From the NCBI GenBank assembly GCA_013177825.1, contig JABLXX010000005.1, positions 295,734 through 359,733 on the forward strand: DNA of 64,000 nucleotides, given 5' to 3'. Below are positions 31,625 through 40,883 of this stretch, piece by piece. The notes beneath the pieces are model-generated. The model saw only the letters and a list, made by a program, of their open reading frames with translations, was not told the origin of the DNA and ran no database searches. A program made the translations under genes and the position numbers. Position 1 is the first letter of the stretch; every line of letters begins with the position of its first letter. Source of the stretch: Syntrophaceae bacterium (lineage in GTDB: Bacteria; Desulfobacterota; Syntrophia; Syntrophales; PHBD01).

Positions 31625-32371
31625 ATGGCTTCCAACATTCTGCGTTCCGCGATCCTTGTATCGCTCGGTGTTGCAGTAACCGGTTTCTTCTCCACCTGTG
31701 CAGTTGCCTTCTCCCTGATGTCCCCGGGAGAAAACAAGGTCCACCGGCTGGCCCGGATGTGGTCCAGGACCCTCCTGGCCATGTCCAGCGTCAAGGTCAG
31801 GGTCATCGGCGGGGATAACGTTCTTGAAGACAAGCCGCAGATTTTCATGGCCAATCACCAGAGCGACTACGACATCTTCGTCGTCCTCGGCCATATCCCC
31901 AGCCAGTTCCGCTGGATCGCCAAGAAAGAGCTCTTCAAGATTCCCGTCTTCGGCAAGGCCATGCGCAACGCAGGCTACATCGAGATCGACCGCCGGCACC
32001 ACGAAAAGGCCCTGCGCAGTATCGACGAGGCGGCGGAAAAGATCCGGGAGGGGAAATCCGTCATGTCCTTCCCCGAAGGGACCCGCAGCCGGGACATGAC
32101 GCTGAAGCCCTTCAAGCAGGGGGCGTTCCACCTGGCCATCCAGTCGGGTGTACCGATCATCCCCATCTCTCTGGTCGGAACGGGGCGGATTCTGCCGAAA
32201 CGATCCCTTCAGATCAACCCGGGCAACGTCATCATGGTGATCGACAAGCCCATCGAAACAAAGGAATACACCATCGAGACCCGGCACGAGCTGATCGAGC
32301 GCGTACGCAACACGATTCTTCGCAATTACGAGGCATACTCCACCCAGGACACGACGAGGGGAGCGGCCTGA
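31625..32371 (+). CDS. plsC: 1-acyl-sn-glycerol-3-phosphate acyltransferase
   Basis: 248 residues. N-terminal membrane anchor at about 8-30. Catalytic HX4D in NHQSDYD at about residue 76, FPEGTRS at about 149 and the PIIPISLVGT block. Makes phosphatidic acid from lysophosphatidic acid at the inner membrane. It precedes ftsK by 4 bases, so they are co-transcribed. Confidence 0.93.
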   Translation: MASNILRSAILVSLGVAVTGFFSTCAVAFSLMSPGENKVHRLARMWSRTLLAMSSVKVRVIGGDNVLEDKPQIFMANHQSDYDIFVVLGHIPSQFRWIAKKELFKIPVFGKAMRNAGYIEIDRRHHEKALRSIDEAAEKIREGKSVMSFPEGTRSRDMTLKPFKQGAFHLAIQSGVPIIPISLVGTGRILPKRSLQINPGNVIMVIDKPIETKEYTIETRHELIERVRNTILRNYEAYSTQDTTRGAA

Positions 32372-32375
32372 AGCC

Positions 32376-34652
32376 ATGGCGGGCAAGGGTCGGGAAAACA
32401 ACCGCAGAAAGAGAGAAATCCTTGGCGTCGTCGGCCTCGCCCTTTCCTTTTTTCTCTTTCTTTCGCTCATATCCTATTCGCCGGCCGATCCCTCCCTGAC
32501 CCAGTACATATCGGACGATCCGTCGGTGCGGAACATTTTCGGGGCCGCCGGTTCCTACACGGCCGACGCCCTCATCCGCCTCCTGGGATTCGGCGCCTTT
32601 CTGATCCCCATCCTGTCGCTCGTCGCCTCGTTCCGGTTTTTCCTTGAAGAATCCTTCCACATCAGGGCCGTTACGGCCCTGGGAGCGGTTGCCCTGCTTC
32701 TCGCCTGCTCCGGATTCCTGAGCCTGATTCTTCCCAAAGTGAGCATTTACGGAGTGCGGCTCCAGGCCGGCGGCCTCCTGGGAAGCATTCTGTCGGGGCT
32801 TCTGATTCCCTTGCTGAACCGGGCGGGAACGTTCCTTCTTTTCCTGCTTGTTCTCCTCCTCTCCCTGATGATCGTCGCGGACGTCTCCGTCGTAACTCTC
32901 GGAAGCGGTGTGAAATCGGCCTCGATTGCCGTCTGGTCCGCCCTGCGCAGGATCGGCGGCAAGAAGGCCGCCTCCCGGGCAATGGAGCCTGAGCCCCCGG
33001 AAGAGAAGCCGGCGGAGGGTCTGCCCGTACCGATCATCGAGGCACCGGAGCCGGCGGAAAAGTCGAAGCAGAAAAAGATCGAGCAGACCCATTTCGATTT
33101 TCTGGAACGGGTAGGGGATTATCAGCTTCCCCCCCTCTCACTCCTCGACCAGGCGGAGAAGAGGGACTCCCGGGTCAAGCGGGACAGTCTGATCGCCAAT
33201 GCCCGGATCCTGGAGAAGAAGCTGGCCGATTTCGGCGTTGAGGGCCGCGTCCTGGAGGTGAAGCCGGGACCGGTCATCACGATGTACGAGCTGGAGCCGG
33301 CCCCGGGGGTGAAGATCAACCGGATCACCAACCTGACCGACGACCTGGCGCTGGCGCTCCGAGCCCCGAGCATCCGCATCATCGCTCCCATCCCCGGCAA
33401 GGGGGCCATCGGCATCGAGATCCCGAACCACGAGCGTGAGCCGGTGCGCCTCCGTAACGTGCTGGACACCGATGCCTTCCGGGAGGCGAAGCTCCGCCTG
33501 CCCATCGCACTGGGAGATGACATCGTGGGTGCCCCCGTCATGGCCGACCTGGCCCGGATGCCCCATCTTCTCATTGCCGGCACGACGGGCTCCGGGAAGA
33601 GCGTCTCGCTGAATGCCATGATCTGCAGCATCCTGTTCCGGGCGACTCCCGACGAGGTCAAGTTCCTCCTCATCGACCCGAAGCGCCTGGAGTTGTCGGC
33701 CTACGAGGGGATCCCCCACCTGCTCCACCCCGTGGTGGTGGACCCGAAGAAGGCTTCCATGGTCCTGAAGTGGGCCGTCGAGGAGATGGAGCGGCGCTAC
33801 CGGATCATGGGCGAGGTGGGCGCCAAGGGCGTCGACGGCTACAACCGGATGATCGAAAAGGCGAAAAACGAAAAGGCGAAACGGCAGGCCTTCGGACTCG
33901 AATCCGCAGCGGCCAAGCCGGAAGCCGCCCCGGAAGCGGAGGACGCCCTGCCCCCGGAGGCGGAGGGCCAGGCCCTGGCCGCCATCGCCAAGGCCCCGCA
34001 GGAACATGTCCGTCTTCCCTACATCGTCATCGTCATTGACGAGCTGGCAGACCTGATGATGGTGGCCCAGCGGTACGTGGAAGAATCGCTGGCCCGGCTG
34101 GCCCAGATGGCCCGTGCCGCGGGCATCCACCTGATACTGGCGACCCAGCGGCCCTCGGTGGACGTCATCACCGGCGTCATCAAGGCGAACTTCCCCACCC
34201 GCATCTCCTTCCAGGTATCCTCGAAGGTGGACTCGCGGACGATCCTCGACCAACTCGGGGCGGAGAGCCTGCTCGGCGCCGGCGACATGCTCTTCATGCC
34301 GCCGGGGACCTCCAAGCTGGCCCGCATCCACGGCCCGTTCGTCTCGGAGAAGGAGATCGACCGTATCGTCATGTTCATCAAGAGACAGGGGCAGCCCAAC
34401 TTCGATCCCTCCATCACCGAATACCGGCCCGAGACGTCCTCCGCCGAGAGTGACGAGGACGTGGACGAGAAGTACGACGAGGCGGTGGCCCTCGTGGCGG
34501 ACCTCGGGCAGGCCTCCATCTCGCTGGTCCAGCGCTACCTGAAGGTGGGCTACAACCGGGCCGCCCGGATCATCGAGCACATGGAGGCCGAGGGCATCGT
34601 GGGACCCGCCGACGGCGCCAAGCCCCGCAAGGTCCTCGTCAAGAAGCTATGA
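32376..34652 (+). CDS. ftsK: DNA translocase FtsK/SpoIIIE
   Basis: 758 residues. Four or five N-terminal membrane helices (about 17-175), a short Pro/Glu-rich linker (200-235), then the motor: Walker A GTTGSGKSVSLN at about 405, Walker B VIVIDELADLMM near 555, and a C-terminal winged-helix gamma domain (residues 690-758, SISLVQRYLKVGYNRAARII). It pumps chromosome DNA through the division septum. An Ala/Glu/Pro-rich insertion (about 500-545) interrupts the motor between Walker A and B. Overlaps rimO by 4 bases. Confidence 0.96.
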   Translation: MAGKGRENNRRKREILGVVGLALSFFLFLSLISYSPADPSLTQYISDDPSVRNIFGAAGSYTADALIRLLGFGAFLIPILSLVASFRFFLEESFHIRAVTALGAVALLLACSGFLSLILPKVSIYGVRLQAGGLLGSILSGLLIPLLNRAGTFLLFLLVLLLSLMIVADVSVVTLGSGVKSASIAVWSALRRIGGKKAASRAMEPEPPEEKPAEGLPVPIIEAPEPAEKSKQKKIEQTHFDFLERVGDYQLPPLSLLDQAEKRDSRVKRDSLIANARILEKKLADFGVEGRVLEVKPGPVITMYELEPAPGVKINRITNLTDDLALALRAPSIRIIAPIPGKGAIGIEIPNHEREPVRLRNVLDTDAFREAKLRLPIALGDDIVGAPVMADLARMPHLLIAGTTGSGKSVSLNAMICSILFRATPDEVKFLLIDPKRLELSAYEGIPHLLHPVVVDPKKASMVLKWAVEEMERRYRIMGEVGAKGVDGYNRMIEKAKNEKAKRQAFGLESAAAKPEAAPEAEDALPPEAEGQALAAIAKAPQEHVRLPYIVIVIDELADLMMVAQRYVEESLARLAQMARAAGIHLILATQRPSVDVITGVIKANFPTRISFQVSSKVDSRTILDQLGAESLLGAGDMLFMPPGTSKLARIHGPFVSEKEIDRIVMFIKRQGQPNFDPSITEYRPETSSAESDEDVDEKYDEAVALVADLGQASISLVQRYLKVGYNRAARIIEHMEAEGIVGPADGAKPRKVLVKKL

Positions 34653-35998
34653 AAAACAGGGAACGAAAGGGGCCTGTCCCCTTTTTCCTCTTGAGCCTCG
34701 GCTGCCCAAAGAACGAGATCGATGCCGAGGTCATGGCGGGGCTGCTTCAGGAGGCGGGGTACCGGCTGGTGGAGCGGCCCGAAGACGCCAGTCTGATCCT
34801 CGTCAACACCTGCGCTTTTATCCTCCCGGCGAAGGAGGAGTCCATCGAGGCAATCCTGACCCTGGCCGAGTACAAGCAGCGGGGCTTCTGCCGGCACCTG
34901 GTCGTCACGGGCTGCCTGCCCCAGCGCTATGGCCCGGAGCTGGCGCGGGACCTGCCGGAGGTGGACCTGTTCCTGGGGATCGACGGGATTCCGCGAATTG
35001 CCGAACACGTTGCAGCTCTCACCAATCGAGGTTCAAAGGACCGCCTGGTCTCTGCCCGGCGCCCGTCTTTCCTGATGGACGCATCCCTTCCCCGGCAGGT
35101 ATCGGGTCCTCGCCACACAGCCTATCTGAAGATCGCCGACGGCTGCTCCAATCGCTGCGCCTACTGCGCCATCCCGGAAATCCGCGGCCCTTACCGGAGC
35201 CGTTCCCTGGACGACGTCCTCTGTGAAGCGGAGAGCTTAGTTCAGAACGGCGCCCGGGAGATTATCCTCACCGCCCAGGACACGACGGCCTGGGGCAGGG
35301 ACCGCGAGGGAGGAGAGCGCCTGCCACGCCTGCTTCGGGAGCTGGCCCGCATAAAAGATCTCCGCTGGGTCCGCCTTCTCTATACCTACCCGGCGGGCCT
35401 CACGAACGGCATCCTGGAGGCAGTGGCAGAGGAAGAGAAAATCTGTGAATACCTGGATATCCCGATCCAGCACATCGACGACGGGATTCTGGCAGCCATG
35501 AACCGCCGGGGCGGGAGCGCGGGAATCCGGAAGGCGATCCGGCGGGCCCGGGAAATCATCCCCGGAGTCGCCTTGCGGACCTCCCTCATCGTCGGCTTCC
35601 CTGGCGAGACGATCCACAGATTCAACGCCCTCGTGGATTTCGTCCGGGAGACCCGGTTCGACCACCTGGGTGTCTTCGTCTACTCCAGGGAGGAAGGGAC
35701 CCCGGCGGCGGGAATGCCCCATCGGATGTCAAAGAAGGAGAAGGAGCGGAGACGGCAGGTCCTGATGGAGGAGCAGGCGGAAATCTCGGCGGAGATCAAC
35801 GCCTCACTTGTCGGAACCAGCCAGGAAGTGCTGATCGAGGGTCCGGGCGAGAACCCCGATTACCCCGTCATCGGCCGCTGCCGCCGGCAGGCGCCGGAGA
35901 TCGACGGGATGACCTATCTGAAGAAGAAGGGCCTGAAGCCCGGGCAATTCAAGGCTTTCCGGATCACCGCATCGGATGTGTATGATCTTTTCGCATGA
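34649..35998 (+). CDS. rimO: Ribosomal protein S12 methylthiotransferase RimO
   Basis: 449 residues. N-terminal UPF0004 domain (LSLGCPKNEIDAE; Cys residues in NTCAF and TGCLP), radical SAM cluster CSNRCAYC at about residue 165, and a C-terminal TRAM domain. It adds a methylthio group to an Asp of ribosomal protein S12 using two 4Fe-4S clusters. The first 12 codons fall in a GGGG-CCCC hairpin with a T run, which may affect read-through from ftsK. Confidence 0.95.
   Translation: MKNRERKGPVPFFLLSLGCPKNEIDAEVMAGLLQEAGYRLVERPEDASLILVNTCAFILPAKEESIEAILTLAEYKQRGFCRHLVVTGCLPQRYGPELARDLPEVDLFLGIDGIPRIAEHVAALTNRGSKDRLVSARRPSFLMDASLPRQVSGPRHTAYLKIADGCSNRCAYCAIPEIRGPYRSRSLDDVLCEAESLVQNGAREIILTAQDTTAWGRDREGGERLPRLLRELARIKDLRWVRLLYTYPAGLTNGILEAVAEEEKICEYLDIPIQHIDDGILAAMNRRGGSAGIRKAIRRAREIIPGVALRTSLIVGFPGETIHRFNALVDFVRETRFDHLGVFVYSREEGTPAAGMPHRMSKKEKERRRQVLMEEQAEISAEINASLVGTSQEVLIEGPGENPDYPVIGRCRRQAPEIDGMTYLKKKGLKPGQFKAFRITASDVYDLFA
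34666..34686 (+). promoter_or_regulatory. Terminator-like hairpin within rimO codons 6-13
   Basis: AAAGGGG, loop CCTGT, CCCCTTT followed by two more T. The stem has 7 bp and is inside the coding sequence just after the rimO start codon, so it could attenuate rimO transcription from ftsK. Confidence 0.35.
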
Positions 35999-36006
35999 AA
36001 AACGAA

Positions 36007-36032
36007 GGGGGCCGGATTTCAATCCGTCCCCC
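36007..36032. repeat. Imperfect palindrome after rimO (dispersed element)
   Basis: GGGGG-C-CGGATT, loop TC, AATCCG-T-CCCCC, one mismatch. It shares the CGGATTT-AATCCG core with the palindromes at 15034 and 18223. Between convergent rimO and the PilZ gene, so it could end either. Confidence 0.6.
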
Positions 36033-36065
36033 TGCATTGCTTCAATACAACCAAACCCTTTTCAA

Positions 36066-36449
36066 CTAAAGTGAACAGGTCCTCACTTCATTGATGAAGT
36101 CATCCAGCTTTGCCTGATCGAACACCCCCATCCATTTGAACCGGACCCCCCGGCGACGGTAGTAACCGGACTGACTCTGCAGAGGGATATCGGAAGCGGT
36201 GTCGAAATGAACTTTTTCCAGGAAGGTTTCATTCTCCGACAGGAGCTGCAGGATCCCCGATTCGACCAACTGCTCTTTGGATCCGTCATAAACGAAGGCC
36301 AGTCCTCCCTTGCTGATGTCCAGAATCTGGACTCTTTGTTCATTGTCCGTCGATGGGGCGATGATGACGATGGCCTTGCCCGTTACGGAAAAGCGGTCCC
36401 CTTGCCGCCCCTTGAAGACGCGCCGCATTCTTTCAAAGAAGCCGCCCAT
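36066..36449 (-). CDS. PilZ-domain protein (c-di-GMP binding)
   Basis: 127 residues, AAGGAGG upstream. The c-di-GMP motifs are intact: RQGDR (RxxxR) at about residue 15 and DISKGG (DxSxxG) at about 42, followed by a PilZ beta-barrel. No effector domain is attached, so it probably acts by binding another protein. It sits next to the surface polysaccharide cluster, and c-di-GMP control of export or of the pilus set is possible but unproven. Confidence 0.85.
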   Translation of the reverse strand: MGGFFERMRRVFKGRQGDRFSVTGKAIVIIAPSTDNEQRVQILDISKGGLAFVYDGSKEQLVESGILQLLSENETFLEKVHFDTASDIPLQSQSGYYRRRGVRFKWMGVFDQAKLDDFINEVRTCSL

Positions 36450-36475
36450 CGGTCCCCCCTCCTTCCTTTTATGTC

Positions 36476-36504
36476 AATATAATATATTCCTAATAAAGAG
36501 TCAA
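36476..36504 (-). promoter_or_regulatory. Promoter of the PilZ gene
   Basis: Minus strand TTGACT (36499-36504), 17-bp spacer, TATATT (36476-36481), with a leader of about 20 bases that holds the ribosome site. Confidence 0.85.
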
Positions 36505-36584
36505 ATCATCAGTGATTATCGAGGTTGACAACGAGAGCCGGTTTCTCTAAACATAATCTGAAGATTATTCAGGATGACTGCCCG

Positions 36585-37271
<687 letters not shown>

Positions 37272-37317
37272 GTTTCATGCAGCGGCAAGACAAGGCGGAC
37301 CGGTTGAATGCAGTCCT

Positions 37318-38247
37318 TCATTCTTCACGCTCGCTGCGGAAATAGTCAACCGTGAGACGCAGCCCTTCTTCCAGCGGGTACGTCAAACTCCATCCAAGCT
37401 CCCTGACCGCTTTGCCCGCATCCAGGACACTTCTCAACTGTTCGCCTTTTTTCCCATCCGCGTGCTTCTCCGCACAGTTCGATCCCGTCAGCGCCTTCAG
37501 GTTCCGGAAAAGGGCGTTCACGTCCGTCTCCACACCCGTGCCGATATTGAAGATCCCGGATCCCCCGTAGCGGAGAGCCAGCAGATTTGCGCGGACCACA
37601 TCTCCCACGTAGACATAGTCGCGAGTCTGCTTCCCGTCCCCGTTGATGACCGGTTGCTCTCCGCGGAACATTTTCTTTGCGAAGATGGCGATCACGCCGG
37701 CTTCCCCCTCGGGGTTCTGGCGGGGGCCGTAAACGTTTGCGTAGCGAAGGCTGACGGAATCCAGGCCGTACGTCACACGGTAAAAATGGAGATACCGCTC
37801 TGTTGCCAGCTTGGTGACACCATAGGGCGACACAGGTCGGGCCGGATGCTTCTCGTCCGCCGGGAAATAGTCCTGCTCGCCGTACATGGCACCTCCTGTG
37901 GACGCGAAAATGACTTTCTTCACTCCGTGCCGGATGGCCGCTTCAAGAAGGGTCAGGACGCCGATAACGTTGACCGAGGCGTCAAAAACAGGCTCCGCCA
38001 CGGATCGCCGAACGTCCATCTGGGCCGCATGATGGCAGAGGACATCGAAGCGTCCCGTCCCGAACAGACGCTCAATCGCACCCGCATCGCGGATATCGGC
38101 CTTCATAAAGGACGCGCCGTGCGGAACATTGCGCTCCCTCCCCGTAGAGAGATCGTCCATGATCGATACCGAGTGCCCTTCCGCAAGAAAAGCATCCGCG
38201 ACGTGAGAACCGATGAATCCGGCACCGCCGGTGACGAGAATATTCAT
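37318..38247 (-). CDS. NAD-dependent nucleotide-sugar epimerase (GalE-like SDR)
   Basis: 309 residues. Rossmann GGAGFIGSH at the start, DDLSTG after strand 2, STGGAMYGE and catalytic SPYGVTKLATE (Tyr-x3-Lys). Extended SDR of the UDP-glucose 4-epimerase group; the exact sugar cannot be read from sequence. It provides an activated sugar for the polysaccharide cluster. Confidence 0.9.
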   Translation of the reverse strand: MNILVTGGAGFIGSHVADAFLAEGHSVSIMDDLSTGRERNVPHGASFMKADIRDAGAIERLFGTGRFDVLCHHAAQMDVRRSVAEPVFDASVNVIGVLTLLEAAIRHGVKKVIFASTGGAMYGEQDYFPADEKHPARPVSPYGVTKLATERYLHFYRVTYGLDSVSLRYANVYGPRQNPEGEAGVIAIFAKKMFRGEQPVINGDGKQTRDYVYVGDVVRANLLALRYGGSGIFNIGTGVETDVNALFRNLKALTGSNCAEKHADGKKGEQLRSVLDAGKAVRELGWSLTYPLEEGLRLTVDYFRSEREE

Positions 38248-38305
38248 GCTTCGTTACCCTTTCAACCCGATTTCACTTTCCTGCACCGGCTCCTCTGCGG
38301 ATCCC

Positions 38306-39274
38306 TCAATTTGAACCGCGGCCGGTCTTTAAAACCCGCTTGTCCAGTATGCGCCATATGGCACTCGACGAAGCGATGCGTTCTGCTTGAATGCTTTTCC
38401 GCTTTCTCCACATGCGCGGGACGCCAAGAAGTGCATCCCACTTGGCCTTCAGGATCACCTTCCCCTGTCCCCCCATCGTGAATACCGCAATGGACGCAAG
38501 ATTGAGAACGATATGCAGCGGCAGTAGGAGCCAGAAAAGGGCACCCGGCATATTCTTGACGAATGTCCAGACCTGGTTGCGAAAGCCGTGATAGACGGCG
38601 AAATTGCTGTTCTGCCCCCCCGTCGCCGCCGAACCCACGTGATGAACCACCGCATCAGGAACATACATGGCCTTGTGACCCGCCAGGCGGAGCCGGAATC
38701 CGAGGTCCACATCCTCCAGGTAGCAGAAGAAATCCTCTTCGAATCCGCCGATAGCCACCAAGGCCTGCCGCCGATACATGGCCGCTGCAGCACAGGGGGA
38801 AAAGATCTCGCGCGCGACCAAATCGCCCGGCTGCTGCCTCTCTCCATAGCGATCACGCCAAGCCAATCCGCTCATGTGATAGACGTCTCCGATTCCATCC
38901 AAAACGCCGGGTGTTCCATGGCGCATCTGGCGGGATCCGAAAGAGGCGACATCCGGTCGGGCGTCGGCGGCGGCCAGCAACTGCTCGAGCCAGTCGGAAG
39001 CCGGAAAGGCGTCGGGATTCAGGAAAGCGACGAACTCCGTGTCGCACGCCGCCAAGGCTCGGTTGTTGGCCGCCGCAAATCCCAGGTTTTCGTGCATCTC
39101 AAGAACCGTAACGTTCCTGAATTCCCTCACAAGGTCCAGAGATCCGTCAGAGCTCCCGTTATCCGCGAGAAGAATGCGATCGGGCCGAACCGTCTGGGCA
39201 TCGAGACCCCTCAGGCATTCTGCGAGAAGTTTCCCGCCGTTCCAATTTACGATGATGACCGTGATCGACGCCAT
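38306..39274 (-). CDS. Glycosyltransferase family 2 (rhamnosyltransferase-like)
   Basis: 322 residues. VIIVNWNGGK, LADNGSSDGSLDL, AFLNPDAFP (DxD-like) and CYLEDVDLGFRLRL are the GT-A motifs of WcaA/RfbN-type transferases. A hydrophobic stretch near residues 245-270 may bind the membrane face. Fifty-eight bases before the epimerase gene on the same strand. Confidence 0.9.
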   Translation of the reverse strand: MASITVIIVNWNGGKLLAECLRGLDAQTVRPDRILLADNGSSDGSLDLVREFRNVTVLEMHENLGFAAANNRALAACDTEFVAFLNPDAFPASDWLEQLLAAADARPDVASFGSRQMRHGTPGVLDGIGDVYHMSGLAWRDRYGERQQPGDLVAREIFSPCAAAAMYRRQALVAIGGFEEDFFCYLEDVDLGFRLRLAGHKAMYVPDAVVHHVGSAATGGQNSNFAVYHGFRNQVWTFVKNMPGALFWLLLPLHIVLNLASIAVFTMGGQGKVILKAKWDALLGVPRMWRKRKSIQAERIASSSAIWRILDKRVLKTGRGSN

Positions 39275-39297
39275 TCACTCAGAATCCCAAGAGACCG

Positions 39298-40056
39298 TTA
39301 CGATTCCCTGGTATCGGGAGCCAGCAGCCGAACGTAGGATTTCGCTATTTCCTCTCCGCTTCCTTCCTGAACGATTTTTCCGCCCTCGAGAAGAAAAGCT
39401 CTACCACAAAACCGCTCGATATCCTTGGGAGTATGACTGACTAAAATGACCGTATGCCCCGCATTGCGTATTTCTTCATATCGCTGATAGCATCGTTCTC
39501 TGAATTCGATGTCCCCCACTGCAAATATCTCGTCCAGAATGAGCAGTCCCCGGACCGCCCGAAAAGCCACGGAATAGGCCAGGCGCATTGCCATGCCCGA
39601 TGAATAGTGCTTCAGAGGAAGTCGCTCCATTCCCCTCAGCCCTGCAAATTCGAGGATTTCATCCTTGGATGTCTTAATTTCGCGAAGCGTAAGGCCCATC
39701 ACCGTGCCCAGCAAACAGATATTGTCGACGGCGTCCAACTCCGGATTCCAGCCCACGCCCAAATCCAGGATCGGCGTGATCGGAATGGTTCGCTCGATTT
39801 GTCCGTGATCGGGCTGATAAATGCCAGAGATGATCTTCAGCAGCGTGCTCTTGCCGGACGCATTTCTTCCCATGATTCCAATGGTTTCCCCGTCCTTTAC
39901 GGAGAAGCTCACGCCGTCCAGAACCTTCAGCTCCCGCCGGTTGTTCAACCTGTATTTGAATTTGAAGCTGTCGAGGACATGCTCGCGAATGGTATCCCTT
40001 CTGGCGTCGGGAATCAGAAAACTCTTTTTAACTTCTCGAACTTCCAATGCATCCAT
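39298..40056 (-). CDS. wzt: Polysaccharide ABC exporter ATPase (Wzt/TagH type)
   Basis: 252 residues from ATG 40056 (GGAGAGG 10 bases upstream). Walker A GRNASGKST (Ala-Ser variant of the usual Gly-Ala), signature HYSSGMAMRLAYSVAF, Walker B LLILDEIFAVGD and switch His SHTP. N-terminal basic region typical of O-antigen and teichoic acid exporters. It lacks the C-terminal carbohydrate-binding domain of long Wzt proteins, so end-group recognition is not by this protein. Paired with the permease just upstream (4 bases). Confidence 0.92.
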   Translation of the reverse strand: MDALEVREVKKSFLIPDARRDTIREHVLDSFKFKYRLNNRRELKVLDGVSFSVKDGETIGIMGRNASGKSTLLKIISGIYQPDHGQIERTIPITPILDLGVGWNPELDAVDNICLLGTVMGLTLREIKTSKDEILEFAGLRGMERLPLKHYSSGMAMRLAYSVAFRAVRGLLILDEIFAVGDIEFRERCYQRYEEIRNAGHTVILVSHTPKDIERFCGRAFLLEGGKIVQEGSGEEIAKSYVRLLAPDTRES

Positions 40057-40060
40057 GTTT

Positions 40061-40849
40061 CTACAACCTCTCCAGGGACCGTTGGACGAGCCAGTAATAC
40101 AGCAAAGCACCCACCAGCAGCACCGCTACCGCGCTTCCGGCAAGCATTGCATTAGCCGTCAGCGACGGGATCTGGCCTTTAATGAGAACGGATCTTGAAA
40201 ACTGAATCACGGCTGTGGGCAACCACATATACAGGTAAAAATGAAATTTATGCGGCACGATATCCAGTGGGTAGATGATCGGCGTGATGAAAAAGCCCGC
40301 TTGAATCAACAAATCCCATATCTGATTAATATCCCTGTACCGGAGAAACAGGACGCTTCCCGCCAGTGCGATCCCGATAGTTATAATAAGAAATAGAATG
40401 ATATAAGAATAAAAAACACCAATTTCCAGAAAGCTCAGGCTACGTCTGAATATCGAGATATAGGCACATACGGCAATACTGAAGATCGTTACCGTAATCA
40501 AAGCGCTTGAAACGGACGTCAATACGACGACCCACGACGGAAATTTTGTCTTTGTTAGCAAAAAATTCTTTTCCTGAAGGGACATGATACCCGTTCTGGT
40601 TGCTTCTCCAAAAAACTCCCACAGAAACAACCCGATGATCAGGTTTAGATTGTAATTTGGATCCATCGTGAAAATGACGGAAAAGACCATATATAGGACA
40701 ATAAACATGGTTAAGGGCTTGACGAGCGCCCACAGATATCCCCCTATTGTCCCATGGTATCGGGTCTTGAAGTCCGTACGGATAAGTGTCCAGATCAAAC
40801 CGGGCAGATAAGCGCCATTCTGATGGGCCGCACTGATTTTATTTTCCAA
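40061..40849 (-). CDS. wzm: Polysaccharide ABC exporter permease (Wzm/TagG type)
   Basis: 262 residues, probably from a TTG with GGGA 7 bases upstream; no ATG in frame precedes it. ABC-2 permease with N-terminal cytoplasmic helix (LIRTDFKTRYHGTIGGYLWALVKPL) and six membrane segments. Moves an undecaprenyl-linked polysaccharide across the inner membrane with Wzt. Confidence 0.92.
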   Translation of the reverse strand: MENKISAAHQNGAYLPGLIWTLIRTDFKTRYHGTIGGYLWALVKPLTMFIVLYMVFSVIFTMDPNYNLNLIIGLFLWEFFGEATRTGIMSLQEKNFLLTKTKFPSWVVVLTSVSSALITVTIFSIAVCAYISIFRRSLSFLEIGVFYSYIILFLIITIGIALAGSVLFLRYRDINQIWDLLIQAGFFITPIIYPLDIVPHKFHFYLYMWLPTAVIQFSRSVLIKGQIPSLTANAMLAGSAVAVLLVGALLYYWLVQRSLERL

Positions 40850-40883
40850 TATTCATTCCCATTTCAATTATTCGTTCATTTCT

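Noticed and set aside
33138..34580. 480-codon minus-strand frame
   Set aside because: It lies wholly within ftsK, whose motor motifs are unambiguous.
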